A DNA stretch of 64,000 bases from Chlorocebus sabaeus (GCF_047675955.1 NC_132925.1:70313622-70377621), one strand, 5' to 3'. Numbered from the stretch's first letter, positions 46,035 to 58,680 are shown. The notes: generated by a model not told the origin, from the letters alone. Translations and numbers: made by a program.

Positions 46035-47168
46035 ACCCTAGGCAGTACCATTCAGGACACAGGCGTGGGCAAAGACTTCATGACTAAAACACCAAAAGCA
46101 ATGCCAACAAAAGCCAAAATTGACAAATGGGACCTAATTAAACTAAAGAGCTTCTGCGCGCAAAAGAAACTATCATCAGAGTGAACAGGCGAGCTACAGA
46201 ATGGGAGAAAAATTATGCAATCTATCCATCTGACAAAGGGCTAATATCCGGAATCTACAAAGAACTTAAACAAATTTACGAGAAAAAGAAAAAACATCAA
46301 AAAGTGGGCGAAGGATATGAACAGACACTTCTCAAAAGAAGACATTTATGTGGCCAACAAGCATATGAAAAAAAAGCTCATCGTTACTGGTCATTAGAGA
46401 AATGCAAATCAAAACCACAATGAGATACCATCTCATGCCAGCTAGAATGGCAATCATTAAAAAGTCAGGAAACAACAGATGCTGGAGAGGATGTGGAGGA
46501 ATAGGAATGCTTTTACACTGTTGGTGGGAGTATAAATTAGTTCAACCATTGTAAAAGACAGTGTGGTGATTCCTCAAGGATCTAGAACCAGAAATATTAT
46601 TTGATCCAGCAATCCCATTACCAGGTATATACCCATAGGATTATAAATCATTGTACTATAAAGACACATGCACACATATGTTTGTTGCAGCACCATTTGC
46701 AATAGCAAAGACTTGGAACCAACCCAAATGCCCATCAGTGATAGACTAGACAAAGAAAATGTGGCACATATACACCGTGGAATACTATGCAGCCATAAAA
46801 AGAATGAGTTCATGTCCTTTGCAGGGACATAGATGAAGCTGGAAACCATCATTCTCGGCAAACTAACACAGGAACAGAAAACCAAACACCGCATGTTTTC
46901 ACTCATAAGTAGGAGTTGAACAATGAGAACACCTGGACACAGGGAAGGGACCATCACACACCGGGGCCTAATGGGGAGTTGGAGGCAAGGGGACGGATAG
47001 CATTAGGAGAAATACGTAATGCACACGGGGCTTAAAACCTAGATGATTGGTTGATGGGTGCATAAAACCACCATGGCACATATATACCTATGTAACAAAC
47101 CTGCATATTCTGCACATGTATCCCAGAACTTAAAGTATAATAATTAAAAAAAAAAAAAAAAAAAAAAA
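46035..47168 (+). mobile_element. Older L1PA/L1PB 3' end
   Basis: A 1.1-kb 5'-truncated L1 containing the last third of ORF2, with frameshifts, and a 3' UTR of an older L1PA/PB type (gcttaaaacctagatgattgg, gtatcccagaacttaaagta), then an A-tail. A weak 7-bp duplication caggttt (46028-46034 and 47169-47175) may flank it. Confidence 0.92.
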
Positions 47169-47249
47169 CAGGTTTGCATTTGAGGTTTTTGAGCCTGAAG
47201 ATAATTTGGCCAGATTTCAGTGAGTTGCAATCTAACATAATATTTCTCA

Positions 47250-47425
47250 GCTGGGTGCAGTGGCACACACCTGTAGCCCTAGTTACTTTGGAGGCCAAAG
47301 TGAGAGGATCACTTGAGTCCAGAAATTCAAGGATGCAGTGCACTGTGGGTACCTGTGAACAGCCATTGCTCTCTAGCCTGGGCAACAGAGTGAGACCTTG
47401 TCTCTACAAAAAATTTTTTAATAAA
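47250..47425 (+). mobile_element. 7SL-derived Alu monomer (FLAM_A-like)
   Basis: Left-arm text is followed by tacctgtgaacagccattg and cctgggcaacagagtgag. The cctgtgaatagcc-type segment is kept from 7SL RNA and lost in dimeric Alu, so this is an early monomeric form. Confidence 0.75.
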
Positions 47426-47429
47426 GCAG

Positions 47430-47820
47430 TTTCTCCCTGAAAGATCCTTGGAACACCTGCTTTTTCTTCCTGTCTGTAAGCGTTCAGCAGCTAAGAACAC
47501 CTGCTTTGCATCTTTGGGGATGCTTATTTAGAAATGCATTACGCAGAGCCACCTGCAAAACAGTACCTGTTATTAAGCGCAGATCCAAAATTTAGCTTTG
47601 AGCTACTTGGTGTGCCCTGGCAGTCAAAGCAAAAAGTGATTCACCTATATAAAATTTTTAATATTTAATCTTTCTGACTCAGAGGACAGGGTACTTTATT
47701 CAGCAGGGGAGTCTAGTTTTCATCTTGAATAAATGATTAATTTCACAGAGAATAAAAGATGAATAATAGCCTGTACTACTGTCTTTTTTCTGGTCCTTAA
47801 TATGTTAACTGAAAACACTG
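47430..47820. other. Unique sequence
   Basis: Nothing recognised. Confidence 0.45.
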
Positions 47821-47824
47821 AGTG

Positions 47825-48320
47825 TTTCTTTACTCGACAAATATTCCTTGAGCCCTACAATGTGCCATGAAGGATGGAGAAACAATAGAGACCAAAAGCA
47901 GACAAAGTAGTTTCCAGCTCTCAAAACCCCACAGCCCCATGGAAAAGATCAAAATTAAATAGTCCCATAGATAAATGTGTAGTTGCAGACTAAGGTAAGT
48001 TGAAGAAAAGAATCACTGTTCTGAGAAGTTATTTATCAGAAGAACCTGGCCTAGGCTGAGGGAATCAGGGACAGCTTTCTCCGGACATGACTCTTTAGCT
48101 GACAGCTGAAGACTGAGTAGGACTTAACCAGGAAAAGGAAGAGGCTAAGGGTTCCATATGGAGGCAACAGGGTGTGCAGTGGCCATGCAGCCAGATGTTG
48201 TAGTGTGTTAGAGGGCAGAGGGGGAAGAGGGGGCGTGGAGCAAGGGGCACCAGAGAGGTACATGGGGCTTGACCCTGGACACAGAAGACTCTTGAAGGTC
48301 AGGGGCATATGGTTGAAATG
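47825..48320 (-). repeat. L2-end-like ancient repeat
   Basis: Third copy of the layout seen at 12785-13320: cgacaaatattccttgagccc, gtgccatgaaggatg, then gctgacagctgaagactgag and tgtagtgtgttagaggg. Diverged. Confidence 0.5.
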
Positions 48321-48541
48321 AAAGAACAATTGGGGGCATGGATCTGCTCCCCAATCCATAGTATCTTGTGACTCTGCATCCTTTTAGAGGTGGGTGCCCA
48401 GCCTTGAGAAGTCAGTATGGGGCTTTCTTTATCTCCATTTGATGGATTCACTCATATTGTTGCCTGTTCACAAAATATAGATGTTGACTATTTCTTTCTT
48501 TTCACTGGGCAGTGGTCAATGCCTTAAAAAGCTTTTAAGCT

Positions 48542-48820
48542 GGCCAGGCGCAGTGGCTCACACCTGTAATCCCAGCATTTTGGGAGGCCAAGGCGGGCAG
48601 ATCACAAGGTCAGGAGTTCGAGACCAGCCTGACCAACATGGTGAAACCCCATCTCTACTAAAAATACAAAAACTAGCCAGGCATGGTGGCACGCACCTGT
48701 AATCCCGGCTACTCAGGAGGCTGAGGCAGGAGAATCGTTTGAGCCCGGGAGGCGGAGGTTGCAGTGAGCTGAGATCTTGCTACTGTACTCCAGCCTGAGT
48801 GACAGAGTGAGACTCCATCA
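48542..48820 (+). mobile_element. Alu SINE
   Basis: Sense Alu, ggccaggcgcagtggctcac to gagactccatc; its tail has turned into the following (GGAA)n. Confidence 0.95.
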
Positions 48821-48932
48821 GGAAGGAAGGAAGGAAGAAAGGAGGAAGGAAGGAAGGAAGGAAGGAAGGAAGGAAGGAAGGAAGGAAGGAAGGAAGGAAG
48901 GAAGGAAGGAAAGAAGGAAGGAAGGAAGGAAA
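48821..48932. repeat. (GGAA)n microsatellite
   Basis: About 112 bases of ggaa units with a few gaaa and gga variants, directly at the Alu 3' end. GGAA arrays can be bound by ETS-family factors; here it arose from an Alu tail. Confidence 0.95.
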
Positions 48933-48939
48933 GCTTGTT

Positions 48940-50370
48940 CGCCGTGAGTCTCAACGTAAGTATAATAGAAGCCAAGGTTAGAGAGTTCCTCATGGGAGTC
49001 CCTGGAGGACAACACAGCTACTTGCACTTCTGGTTACACCCTATGCAGCTACCTGCATAGGCTGGGCCTGCTTTCTGGGCACACCCTTGACCTTATGCAG
49101 CACTCATGATAGTGTTGAAATGCAGCTCCTTGAAATGTGCTTTACATCAACCCGATGGCACTGCTCACCTGGAGCAATAAACAGCATCTGTTGATTCAAC
49201 CCTAATCCCACCACTTGGGGAGGCCGAGGCAGGCGGATCATGCCCTAAGATTACCATTGACTTTTTCTGCCCCTGGGCCACTACATGTTCATTGAAGGAA
49301 TACCTTCTAATTTTATCTTCCTTTGCTGAAAAGAAGAACCATCTCTTATACAATGCATGGTTTCTAGCTACATAGTATAGATTTGTAAAAAGCGAGGGGA
49401 AGCATACTTTTAGCGCAGAACTGTTTTGTGGTTTTTTTCCTTCCCCATGTCTGATCTGTACTACTCATTTACTTGATGGACAGTCTTGTCCTAGTTTGTA
49501 TCTCCATTGTTAAAGCAGCACCCTGATTATTTCCTGTTTGAGGTCTTTTGAAGAAGGTGTTATGTGTTTTCTGCAAGCTTTTATGATTTTATTCAGACAG
49601 GCATCTGTTACCTGCAACCACCTTTCTCCTCTAGAAGCACTCTCTCCCTATAAATGAAATGTAGCTGTATGATATTTTCTAGTTTCCTTCTGGAGATGGG
49701 AACATACGTGTTTTGAGGAATATACCATATGCACATCTCTTCTCCAAGCCAGCATCATCTTTAGTAAGAAGAAATGAAATTCAACAAAACATCCCAGAAT
49801 TGAGAAATTCCAGAAAGTTCTGATTTCCCAAAGGCGTGGAATGATATTAATGTAAACAAAAGAAAATAAGCAAATAGAAATTTCTCTCCACTTTTTTCTT
49901 ACATCTTGGAGAAACAGCTAGGAGCCGTTTGCACCAATTTTCTTCTTGTCCACACTCTGCAGCTCCCGGCATAGGAGATGCAGGGTTTTATTGTCTTCAT
50001 TCTGCTGCTTTGTGAAATGCTGCACATCTTTTGGACGTGTGGTGAATGCAACACATTCCCTTGAGATTAATGAGGCAATCAAGTCAACTCTAAAGCTAGG
50101 GAAAGAGGAAAATGGGAAACCTTGCTAATTCAAGCATCTTGCATATTTATTTCTATCTTAAAGCCACTGCTAGGATTTAATGACATTTGAGGGAGCCTGG
50201 TTATGAAATGGGGTTACAGCGATTTGTGACTATGGGCAGGTACCGTTCTGAGAGAGGCACTATAGTGGGAAAGTATTTGAGAAGAATTAGTGAGAACACA
50301 TAGTGTGCCTGATTGCATTCAGTCAGGACAGTAAAATAAAGGGAGAGATACAGTTCAGGGTTTATAGATC
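48940..50370. other. Unique sequence with a 42-bp Alu crumb
   Basis: Mostly unique. At 49200-49241 a lone piece of Alu (taatcccaccacttgggg, aggccgaggcaggcggatca) stands without the rest of an Alu. No gene seen. Confidence 0.55.
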
Positions 50371-50374
50371 TGAC

Positions 50375-50585
50375 TCTAACATCACGATGGCCTGGGGTCA
50401 AGTCCAGGCTAACTAAGTGACCTTGAGGAAATCACTTCTCTGTGCCTCATTTCTTTAACTGTAAAATGGAGATAATCAGGATAATGCCTACATTATAGAG
50501 TCGTTGAGAGATTAAATGAAGTTATAATACATGTAAGCACTTGGCTCATTCATGTTCAATAAATACTAATGATTACTTTTATCCA
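50375..50585 (+). repeat. MIR SINE
   Basis: ctaactaagtgaccttgagg, ctgtaaaatggagataatc, gagagattaaatgaag, gtaagcacttggctcattc. Well preserved. Confidence 0.85.
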
Positions 50586-50624
50586 TATTATTGACTAGTT
50601 TCATGTGTTAGTCTAGTTGAGCAT

Positions 50625-50760
50625 CTTTAATCCAGTCATTCAACAAACCTGACTCTTGCTCCTAGTATACATGAGGCACTGTGCTGCGTATCAAGAGTAT
50701 AGCAATGAACCACTATCACAGGCAATGGAATTACTGTAATAGAGGTATGAATAGACTACA
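50625..50760 (-). repeat. L2 LINE 3' end
   Basis: agtcattcaacaaacctgac, aggcactgtgctgcgtatc and agcaatgaaccactatc are the L2 3' end in antisense. Confidence 0.6.
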
Positions 50761-50764
50761 GTAG

Positions 50765-51485
50765 TGGGACGAAAGAGGAAACCATGACTCAGAGACCCAT
50801 CGGTGATAATAGGTAACCACAGAGAAGGTTTGATTTCGTGCCTGGTGCATGTGAAGCTTCCCACCTAACTTCAAGGAACAGGGAACAAAGTGGAGCTTGT
50901 CACTGGAATTCTCTTAGGTCTCCTCTGACCGCTCATTCATCCACTCAGAGGCCCCAGTGTCATCACTCAACACGATAAATTAACCCTTTCCAATGGTAAG
51001 ACTTGAAATTAGTCTCTTCACTCATTCAAGTTCTGAATCTCTTAGATAACCTAAGTAAATTAATGGATAGGAAAGAATGAATGCTTTGTAAGTGTGCATT
51101 GTGTTACAATACAGCCATTTGTGTTGTAAACAGAAACCGCCAAATGAAATTCTCTTTGGCCTCTACAGGGAAGAACTTTAAGCAAGTGACTGTCTTACTT
51201 CCCTTGGATACCTGAAGCAGCCCATGTTCCACCTTTATCTCTTCTTCCTCCTGCTTCTACCCACTTTCAGTCCCGTCTGCTCTCACTAACTTTAGGGTTA
51301 TCGAAAGAATAGCAATCAGTAAAATAAAATCAGACTTCTGAAAGTTGACCAGTCCACCACATAGTCTGACTCCAGTAACAACTTTTGATTTCCAGGCACT
51401 CTTTTCCTGTGACATCAAGTGTCCTCAGTTTATATTTCTTCTATTCTAATTCAAAAAGTCTATCGAATCTGCATCTCAGTCTTAT
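50765..51485. other. Unique sequence
   Basis: Nothing recognised. Confidence 0.45.
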
Positions 51486-51489
51486 AAAG

Positions 51490-51720
51490 CAGTTAGCTTG
51501 GGCTGTAGGGACGGAATTCCTGGGTTCAAACCTGGCTCTACCGCTACCAACTGGAAAACTTTGTATAATTTTCTTAATCCTTCTCTGCCTTATTTGAAAA
51601 ATGGGCATAATAATTGGACCCACATCGTAGGGTTTTTGAGCACAGTAATAAATTTATAGATGAAAAGTGTTGAAAGTAGTGCTTGGCACATAGTAAGTAC
51701 TCAATAAATGTTACCTGTTT
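51490..51720 (+). repeat. MIR SINE, near full length
   Basis: tgggttcaaacctggctctac (tRNA-like B-box region), ttgaaaaatgggcataataat and gtgcttggcacatagtaagt. The tRNA-derived head is well kept. Confidence 0.9.
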
Positions 51721-51724
51721 TTAC

Positions 51725-52830
51725 TGTCATCTAGAGAGAAGTGCAATTTCTAGCTAGATTAGCAAGTGGGTAATATTCCTGCTGTATTTCTGAACACTCA
51801 GCCACTTATTTTTGCAGTTGGGCTTCAGAACAATAAAATTTAAAAATCAGTCAGGGGTTTGTTCTGATTTGATAAAGGTAATTGTTCAAAAGCAAGGACC
51901 TTGGAAATCTTCCACTTTAAGAAGCACGTGGTGAAACTAGACTGGAGGCTAGTATATCGTTAACTGGAATCCCAGTGTGAGTTATATTATAACCATGTCC
52001 CTAGACAGTTATCCAGGATATTGTAAATTACTCACTACTTGATTTGATGAACTTCTTAAAAGTTTCCCTAGACAGGAGATCAGGATCACCTTTGGAACTG
52101 GAGACTTTGTTCATTAGTCAAATATTTTTATGAAGTCAGGAGACAGAACATTTCTGATTCCTCATGCTTCTGACAAAGAGATTTACCCTGCTAAGGGATG
52201 GAGCCTGGGGTGATTCATATCCTGTAGGATGAAAAACATAACTCAGAAACTCAGTGCTGTCAACTTCTCCCTCTCTATCCCAGGTTTAAATTGTGTTGTA
52301 TTGCCTAGATGCATTTATAATCATCCAGGTGTACCTTGCTTCAGACTGAGGTGTGGGTGGTCAATTGTATTTTTGTGAGTTGAGTCATATTTGTAAATAC
52401 TCTCAGGACAATGAAAATTTAAGGGAGTCCTAAGTTAAACCTTCTTCAGTTTTAAGAAACAACAGAGAATGGACAGCATGAGTTGCAAATTGGTGACTTA
52501 CAGTTAGAATACCATGTGAATTAGTAGCCACCATGCAGAAAATTAGGATAGTTCAGGTACAAATCTGGACAAATTGTTCTGATGTGTTTTGTTTTCAATT
52601 CAGAGTTTTGGCACCACTGGGCCATCATTATCACTTGGGGCTGAATGGCGGTGTCCACGCTTCAATAGGGATGCCATCTCTAGTTTGCCACAGGAGAATG
52701 GGATCCATAGGACTCATGGATTTCACCTGGCTGACCGCTTAGGGCTTACAGCCCCTCTTCTATAGGCCAAGTATAAATTTTCAAACTTTGATTTGTTTAA
52801 AGTACTGTTTTCCATTGTAATTAAAAATAT
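51725..52830. other. Unique sequence
   Basis: No repeat or gene recognised; a plus-strand frame of 69 codons at 52533-52742 has no motif. Confidence 0.45.
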
Positions 52831-52835
52831 CGTTC

Positions 52836-52973
52836 TTGAGAGGCTGAGATGGGAGGATTCCTTGAGCCCAGGAGTTAGAGGCGGCAGTGAGCTCTAACTG
52901 CAGGGAATCATACTTCCAGATTCCAGCCTGGGCAACAGAGCAAGACCCTGTCTCAAATATATATATATATATA
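52836..52973 (+). mobile_element. Truncated Alu plus (AT)n
   Basis: Starts inside an Alu arm (gaggctgagatgggaggatt), has ccagcctgggcaacagag, and ends in (at)n at 52956-52973. The middle carries a non-Alu piece (tctaactgcagggaatca). Confidence 0.8.
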
Positions 52974-52979
52974 TGTTTC

Positions 52980-54550
52980 TTTTTTCCCCTTGTTCCATAA
53001 CCTTTCAGGCATTACTTTTATTAAGAGAAGATGCTGAACCTCATGGGTAAAATACTCTATTTTCCTTCCTTCCTCTCAATGGCCATTTCCGGGCCATGCC
53101 TACTACCCGTGCTATCAGAGGGCATCAGTTTGACTGTCTGCCCCTAGGTGGAGCACTTTTCCAGAAACAGCTTGTACAGGTCTTGCAAACTACATACACA
53201 GTCGTACACTCGCGTGCTCACACACGCATTCCTACGCTTACACTTACCCATACACTCACGCAGATATTCACACGCTTACCCCTGTACTCACACATTCACT
53301 CTTAGGCACAGGAGTGCCAGTAGAATCTGGAGACTTAGCAGAAGTTAAGAGCTGATATCGGACCTGCTTTTGGAACTTGAATTGGCCCGAGTGTCCTGAT
53401 GGAGAGGAATGGTCAGGAGCAAGAGATGGGCTCAGAGAGGAAGGTGCCAACCAAAGTTCACATTTGTTCCTTTGTCCTTTTGCTTCATAGTCTAAGGGAA
53501 GCAAGCCAGGGGTCTGTTCTGTGCACTAGGAAATTGTGTTTGTTGTCAGGAAATCTGAGCCATTTGAGGAAAGGGTGGAGTTCTTGTTGGCATTGCTGGG
53601 GGTTATGGGGATCCTGAAAGTGGAAGAATCCATATGACCAGGAGAAACCCCATTTCAAACCAGCTTAAACTGTAAGAACTGCTTTTTGGCTCGTGTAACT
53701 GAGAACCTGAAGGGTTCTAACTTCAGGTACAGTTGAAGAGGCTGCCAGTGTTCTCTGAATTCTCTCTACTCTGCCTTCTGCACATGTGGTTTGTTATCAG
53801 ATTTTCTTCCTTTTTGGTAGCAAGAATGGCTGTGGCAGTTTAGTCCTCACATCTCAGCTTTCTATATACAGAGAAGGGAGGGTTCCTTCATCCCAGATTT
53901 CCAAGCAGTAGCCCTGAGATTCTCTCTGATGAACTGGCTTCTGTCCCAGGTCCCCTCACATGGCAATTGGTTTATGCCAATTAGGTTTCCCCCTGAAGGG
54001 GGGATTAGCACCTGGGTTGTGTGAGGGAAGGATGGATAATGTATAAAAATTGAGATTTTTCTCAGCAAGAAGAATGAGGATGAACGCTGGTGGTCACTAT
54101 GCCATCTGGCCAACCCCTTGGCTGTCCAGAGGTGACTGGGAAGTAGCTCATTGTGTTCCTGATGCCTTATGAGGACAGATGAGGCACTAATACTCCTTCT
54201 ACTGGGTCATTGCAAGTTTTCTGTGGTGCACACGGAGAAATGGGACAATGCCTAGGAATCTCCTGGTTGTATGAGTTTCTGATTTAAATGAATTCTTGTT
54301 GGAAATGTCTCAACAGCCAAGTGGATTTGCTTCTCCAACTTAAAGAAAGAGAGAAGTTCAGACATCTAGCTCTAGGGTAAAGACTGAGCCAGAATCCGCT
54401 AGTAACCTCTGCCTTCTTCCCTTTTGCATTCACACATTCAGCACAAAGAAGTGCTGAACCAAGCGATGCCAGTTTTCTGCTGAGACTGAGTAGTGGGATG
54501 ACTCTAGGCTCCCTTTCCTGGAAACTCACTGTGAGCCAAGAACTGGCCTT
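52980..54550. other. Unique sequence with a CAC-rich patch
   Basis: A degenerate cacac/cttac-rich stretch lies at 53201-53302 and contains an unusual number of CpGs. Several short frames have no motif. No gene named. Confidence 0.45.
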
Positions 54551-54554
54551 TTAA

Positions 54555-54745
54555 GACACCGTGCATATATTCCTCCTCATGAACAACCTTAGGATGGAAC
54601 TGTTTTTCTATTTTACAGATGGCAAACCAGAGCCTTAAAGGGGTTAAATAATTCCTCCAAGATTATAAGGTGGATAACTGCAGAGCTGGAATTTTACCCC
54701 AGGTTGATAGAATCTGACTTCAAACCTGAGCTTCTCACTGGCCTC
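54555..54745 (-). repeat. MIR SINE
   Basis: ctattttacagatggcaaacc, caagattataaggtggataa and aatctgacttcaaacctgag are MIR antisense. Confidence 0.75.
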
Positions 54746-54749
54746 TCCG

Positions 54750-55480
54750 AAAAACACTCTAAGCAGTGGTCCCCAGGTGCAACTTGGGCGTGAGCCCTCC
54801 AGTCTTCGACTCTTCCCTGCTTGAAATTCCTCCTACTGGCGCCATCCCTGCTCTAAGGTGGCTCTGGTCCCCTGCCAGGACTCCATGCAGCTCTCTCAAC
54901 TGCTGCTGGCTCCAGCTCGGCAGAGCTGCTCTTGTTTATTGTTCACCCCCCACTCTCCCTACCAAGTCCTGCCCGTCCAGCCAGTACAACAAGCCCTGAC
55001 TCCTTTTTATGATATCATTTTCCTGTTTTACAGCATTTTCCACTCAAAACTTACAGGTCCCACGTTCTGCTCCATCACAGTCCTGCTCTCTCTTAACTAA
55101 TATGTTCTCCAAGTGCTGGTAGGTTATTGGATTAAGGGTTCCATGGAGACAGCTTTACTTTTCAACAAGGGCTTTCTGGAGAAAGCATCAATTGGCGGAA
55201 ATTTCAGACTAGCAAGATGATGCCTTTGGGGGTACTTGGCTCTTGAACCATGCTTGATAGGCAGCAGCCTCTTGCTTGCATGTGGAGGAGCCCATGATTG
55301 CATTACTGACTATTAATTGAAAGGAACATTTCAGGTCCGATGACTTCAGGGTTCTTCATCACTTCAAAAGGGACTTTTCAGGTTTGCTCCTAAATTCCCT
55401 CCTAGAAAGAAATTTTCCCCTGATTTCACCTTTCCATTTCACCTATGCATTAATTCCTACCCATATCTCTCACAGTCTAG
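54750..55480. other. Unique sequence
   Basis: 54760-55090 is C/T-rich with overlapping frames. The wording around 54860-55100 is faintly L2-like (L2 internal region, sense). Not firm. Confidence 0.35.
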
Positions 55481-55482
55481 AT

Positions 55483-55635
55483 TGGGGTTGACCATGGCCT
55501 GTTTTGTAAATAAAGATTTATTAGCACGCAGCTGTGCCCATTTGAGATGTATTGTCTTGGCTGCTTTCCCACTGCAACAGCAGAGTCGAGTCACTACAGT
55601 TGAGACTGTATTTTTAAAAAGTGTGCTGACCCCGA
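55483..55635 (-). mobile_element. hAT-Charlie non-autonomous DNA transposon
   Basis: Reverse of the 3243-3442 family: taaataaagatttattagcac, agctgtgcccatttgag and aaaagtgtgctgacc. Confidence 0.75.
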
Positions 55636-55639
55636 TGAC

Positions 55640-56565
55640 CTAGGTCAGTGAACTCCACAGATGCTTTTCCATGACCCCCTAACTCCTTTTGCCCCCACAT
55701 GGACAGGAACAAAAACCTCAGCTAGCACTGGCTCCACAGGGAAAAAAAAAAAAAAATCAAATGCCCAGTATTTGGAAAGGAAAAACACAATACAACCCTC
55801 ATTTCCCTCTCAGTGAAAGAAATGGGTGACACTTCTGCAGCCACGTCTGGGCCTACGGCAGACATTGCTGATCAATCATAGCACTCTTTCCCACTGGGCC
55901 TTAGAATCCTTCTCGAAGCAGTGCCCAGGCAGCCACTACCAATCAACTGGAGTTAGCATTCGAGTGGAAAACTACTTTCCATCCCTGGCCCAGTGGACAC
56001 CATCAGATCAGAAAATCACAAAGACAAAAATCCTGTTTAATAAGTAACCCTTGAACATCGTTTGGGTTGCCCTGTCACACATTGCACCTCTTGTTAAGTC
56101 CAGAGTTGCAACTTAATTCACTGTTTCTGTTTCTTAGATTAAGCACCAGATAAAGTAGTTGTCTTGAGGTTAGGGACCGGGTTGTATGAAAAATGGCTCC
56201 CTTTGAATAGTAGAGTCATTACACTGTGCTGTGCTGACACCATGAGAGGTATCCAGGAACTAAGCCCCACTGAGAATATTCTTAAGTCCCATCTAACGCT
56301 CACCTTTTTGAAGTGGCTTCATAGGTGGAATCACTTACATTACATTATTTCTTTCTCATGCTAATCCTTACTGTCTTTTATACCCAAGCACTTGTTGAAT
56401 TTACATTCAGTAAAAGATATATATAGTATTGCCAGGGGCTGGAATGGGAACGTGTATATTACTACTTTCTTCCTTAAACCAAGTCACCTCCACCCCATGT
56501 TCTGATTTATACGAATTTCAGGAAGATTCCAAAAGACACTCTGCAAATACTGGTGCAAATACTTG
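55640..56565. other. Unique sequence with an unassigned repeated block
   Basis: 55835-55990 resembles 7410-7560 (shared gcagacatt and ctgatcaatca). Otherwise nothing recognised. Confidence 0.4.
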
Positions 56566-56583
56566 CTTAAAAACCTGACATTA

Positions 56584-56902
56584 GGATGGGTGTGATGGCT
56601 CACACCTGTAATCTCAGCACTTCAGAGGCCAAGGCAGATCTCTTGAAGCCAGGAGTTTGAGACCAACCTAGGCAACACAACAAGACTCCCATCTCTAAAA
56701 AAAAAAAAAAAAAAAAAAAAATTAAAACTAAAAACTAGCTAGGTGTGGTGGCACACACCCGTAGTCCCAGCTACTTAGGAGGCTGAGGCAGGAGGAGTGC
56801 TTAAGCCAGAAGTTCAAGGTTACAGTGAGCTGTTTGAGCCACTGCACTCTAGCCTGAGACACAGAGCAAGACCTTGTCTCTAAAAAAAACAAAAACAAAA
56901 AC
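56584..56902 (+). mobile_element. Alu SINE (AluJ-like)
   Basis: Sense Alu with a long A-rich linker (56697-56720) and (aaaac)n tail. A perfect 14-bp duplication (aaaacctgacatta) lies at 56570-56583 and 56903-56916. Confidence 0.95.
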
Positions 56903-56919
56903 AAAACCTGACATTAATG

Positions 56920-58680
56920 ACATTTGGTAAGACGTGGCTAAACATAGTCATTATTGACAGCTCTAGAGCCTGCCCCAAAGGCCATGTTTACTGCCACAAA
57001 ACTGACTGAACCGGCTTTTTTGAAGAGGAGATGATAGGAAAGTTGCAAATGAGGAGGCAGCATCACTTAGCAGTTTCTCACTTGTTTCCCCAGAAGTTGG
57101 AGAAGAGAACAGAAAGGAAAGTGAATATTTTACAATGGAAATGTGGCAAGGCTATTTAAAGGGTCAGTTGGTGGGGAGGATGCTCCTTCTTACTTGCTGA
57201 GGACCAGCTGAGCCTGTGGGAGTGACAGCTATTGACTGGGAGGAGCCCGATGCACTGGGAAACTCTTGTTAGGGCCTTGCACAGTTGGCATCTTGACAGC
57301 AAAGTTGTGAGCTGTGAGTATCGGCTGGAATCCAGCATGAGGTTTTCCAAGAGCCATTGTTCATTAAACGTGGAGCTCTAGAAGTGGGGCCCTGAGAGTG
57401 TGAGTGTGCTTCTGGCCATTTAAAAGCATTAAGCCCATCTTGGCAAAAGGTTTCAGCTGTTGGCACCTCATGTGTTTTTGTGTTGGATTTATGGAAAAGG
57501 GAATAAGAAGTGCAAGGGTGAGGGCCTTTTTAATAAAGTTTTAAGCTTTCAGATTCAGGGGATCCCAATAAAATTAATAATGGGGTATTATTGATATTCT
57601 TTGGGTGAAAAACAAAGCAATGCATCTCTTTGCTTCGGAACAGATGAAAGAATTTAATAATTATTATACCCAAGGTGCCACGTAATCAAGTCATTGAAAA
57701 TGCAAAATATTATTTGAAATCACATTAATAAACAGGTTGATACTATTAATATGGTGCCTATCCTGCAGTACTGTTTCACTACAAAGGACCAAGTTAAATT
57801 TAAATTTCAGTTGGAACTAGGAGGTTTTTGTCTGCAGACCAGAAAGCGGGTCATCATGGATCATTTAATTTCTGGCACCAAGGAGGGTAGGACTGGGAAA
57901 CATGGTATCAGAGTGAGCCAGATGTTGTGGCGTATCCCAGAACTAGAATGTCATGGCTTAGCAATGGTTCCTTCCTTCGCTTGGATATGTTTGCCTCAAA
58001 GGTAAGAGCCCTTGTAGGGAAGATTGGCTGCTTCTGCTGCCCAACATCCTTCTACCACTTATTCTGGTAACAGGAACTCCCTTTTATTGGGGAAAATGTT
58101 CTTTTCACACATCTGACCAAGTTGCCCTGCATAGGGCTGCCAGTCATGGTACCCGCCCTCCTGGACCACAGGATGGCTTCTGCTTCTGGTCAAGCCAGTC
58201 GCTACACAGACTACTATGTCCTCTAACCTGGCTATAATGGCTATGATAGTCAATCGGCATCCTTGCCCATGATTTAACCTGCAGGAGCTAGCAGAGAAGA
58301 GCTCTCTTTCCTCTCTGATTGTGAGTCTATAAGGGCATACACTTGGATGTGCCTTTGGTTGTGGTTTTATACCCTTTTGTGATAGCACACCTAACGGAGT
58401 GAATGACACGTGTAAAGGAACACACCAGAGAACATGAACGAACTGCGTAAAAGAAGCAATGGCAAAAGCAAGGAGAAAGAAAACATTCTTGGCATCTACA
58501 AGGTCTGTTTGACCCTGCCTATTCTCTAGTTTGTTGTATGAGCCAATAAATTCCAGATTGCTTAAATTAGTTATAATTATGTTTCCATCATTCGCGAACA
58601 AAGAGCTCTGACAAAGACTTTATAGCCTCTGTATAGCTGGCACCCCACATTTCTCTTCTAGGCTGTCGGACCAAGTTTTT
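56920..58680. other. Unique sequence; possible conserved stretch and a 180-codon frame
   Basis: 57530-57880 is repeat-free, rich in ATTA/TAAT words and reads like a slowly changing non-coding element, but this is only an impression. On the minus strand 58059-58601 is open for 180 codons. The predicted peptide has a hydrophobic stretch near residues 40-60 and no domain that I recognise. No splice or promoter context supports it as a gene. Confidence 0.3.

Noticed and set aside
48821..48932. Regular short repeats that might suggest a CRISPR-like array
   Set aside because: Four-base GGAA units without spacers; an Alu-tail microsatellite in a primate genome.
53201..53302. CAC/CGC-rich patch considered as a minisatellite
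   Set aside because: Units are too irregular in length and sequence to define a period by eye; left as a low-complexity note.
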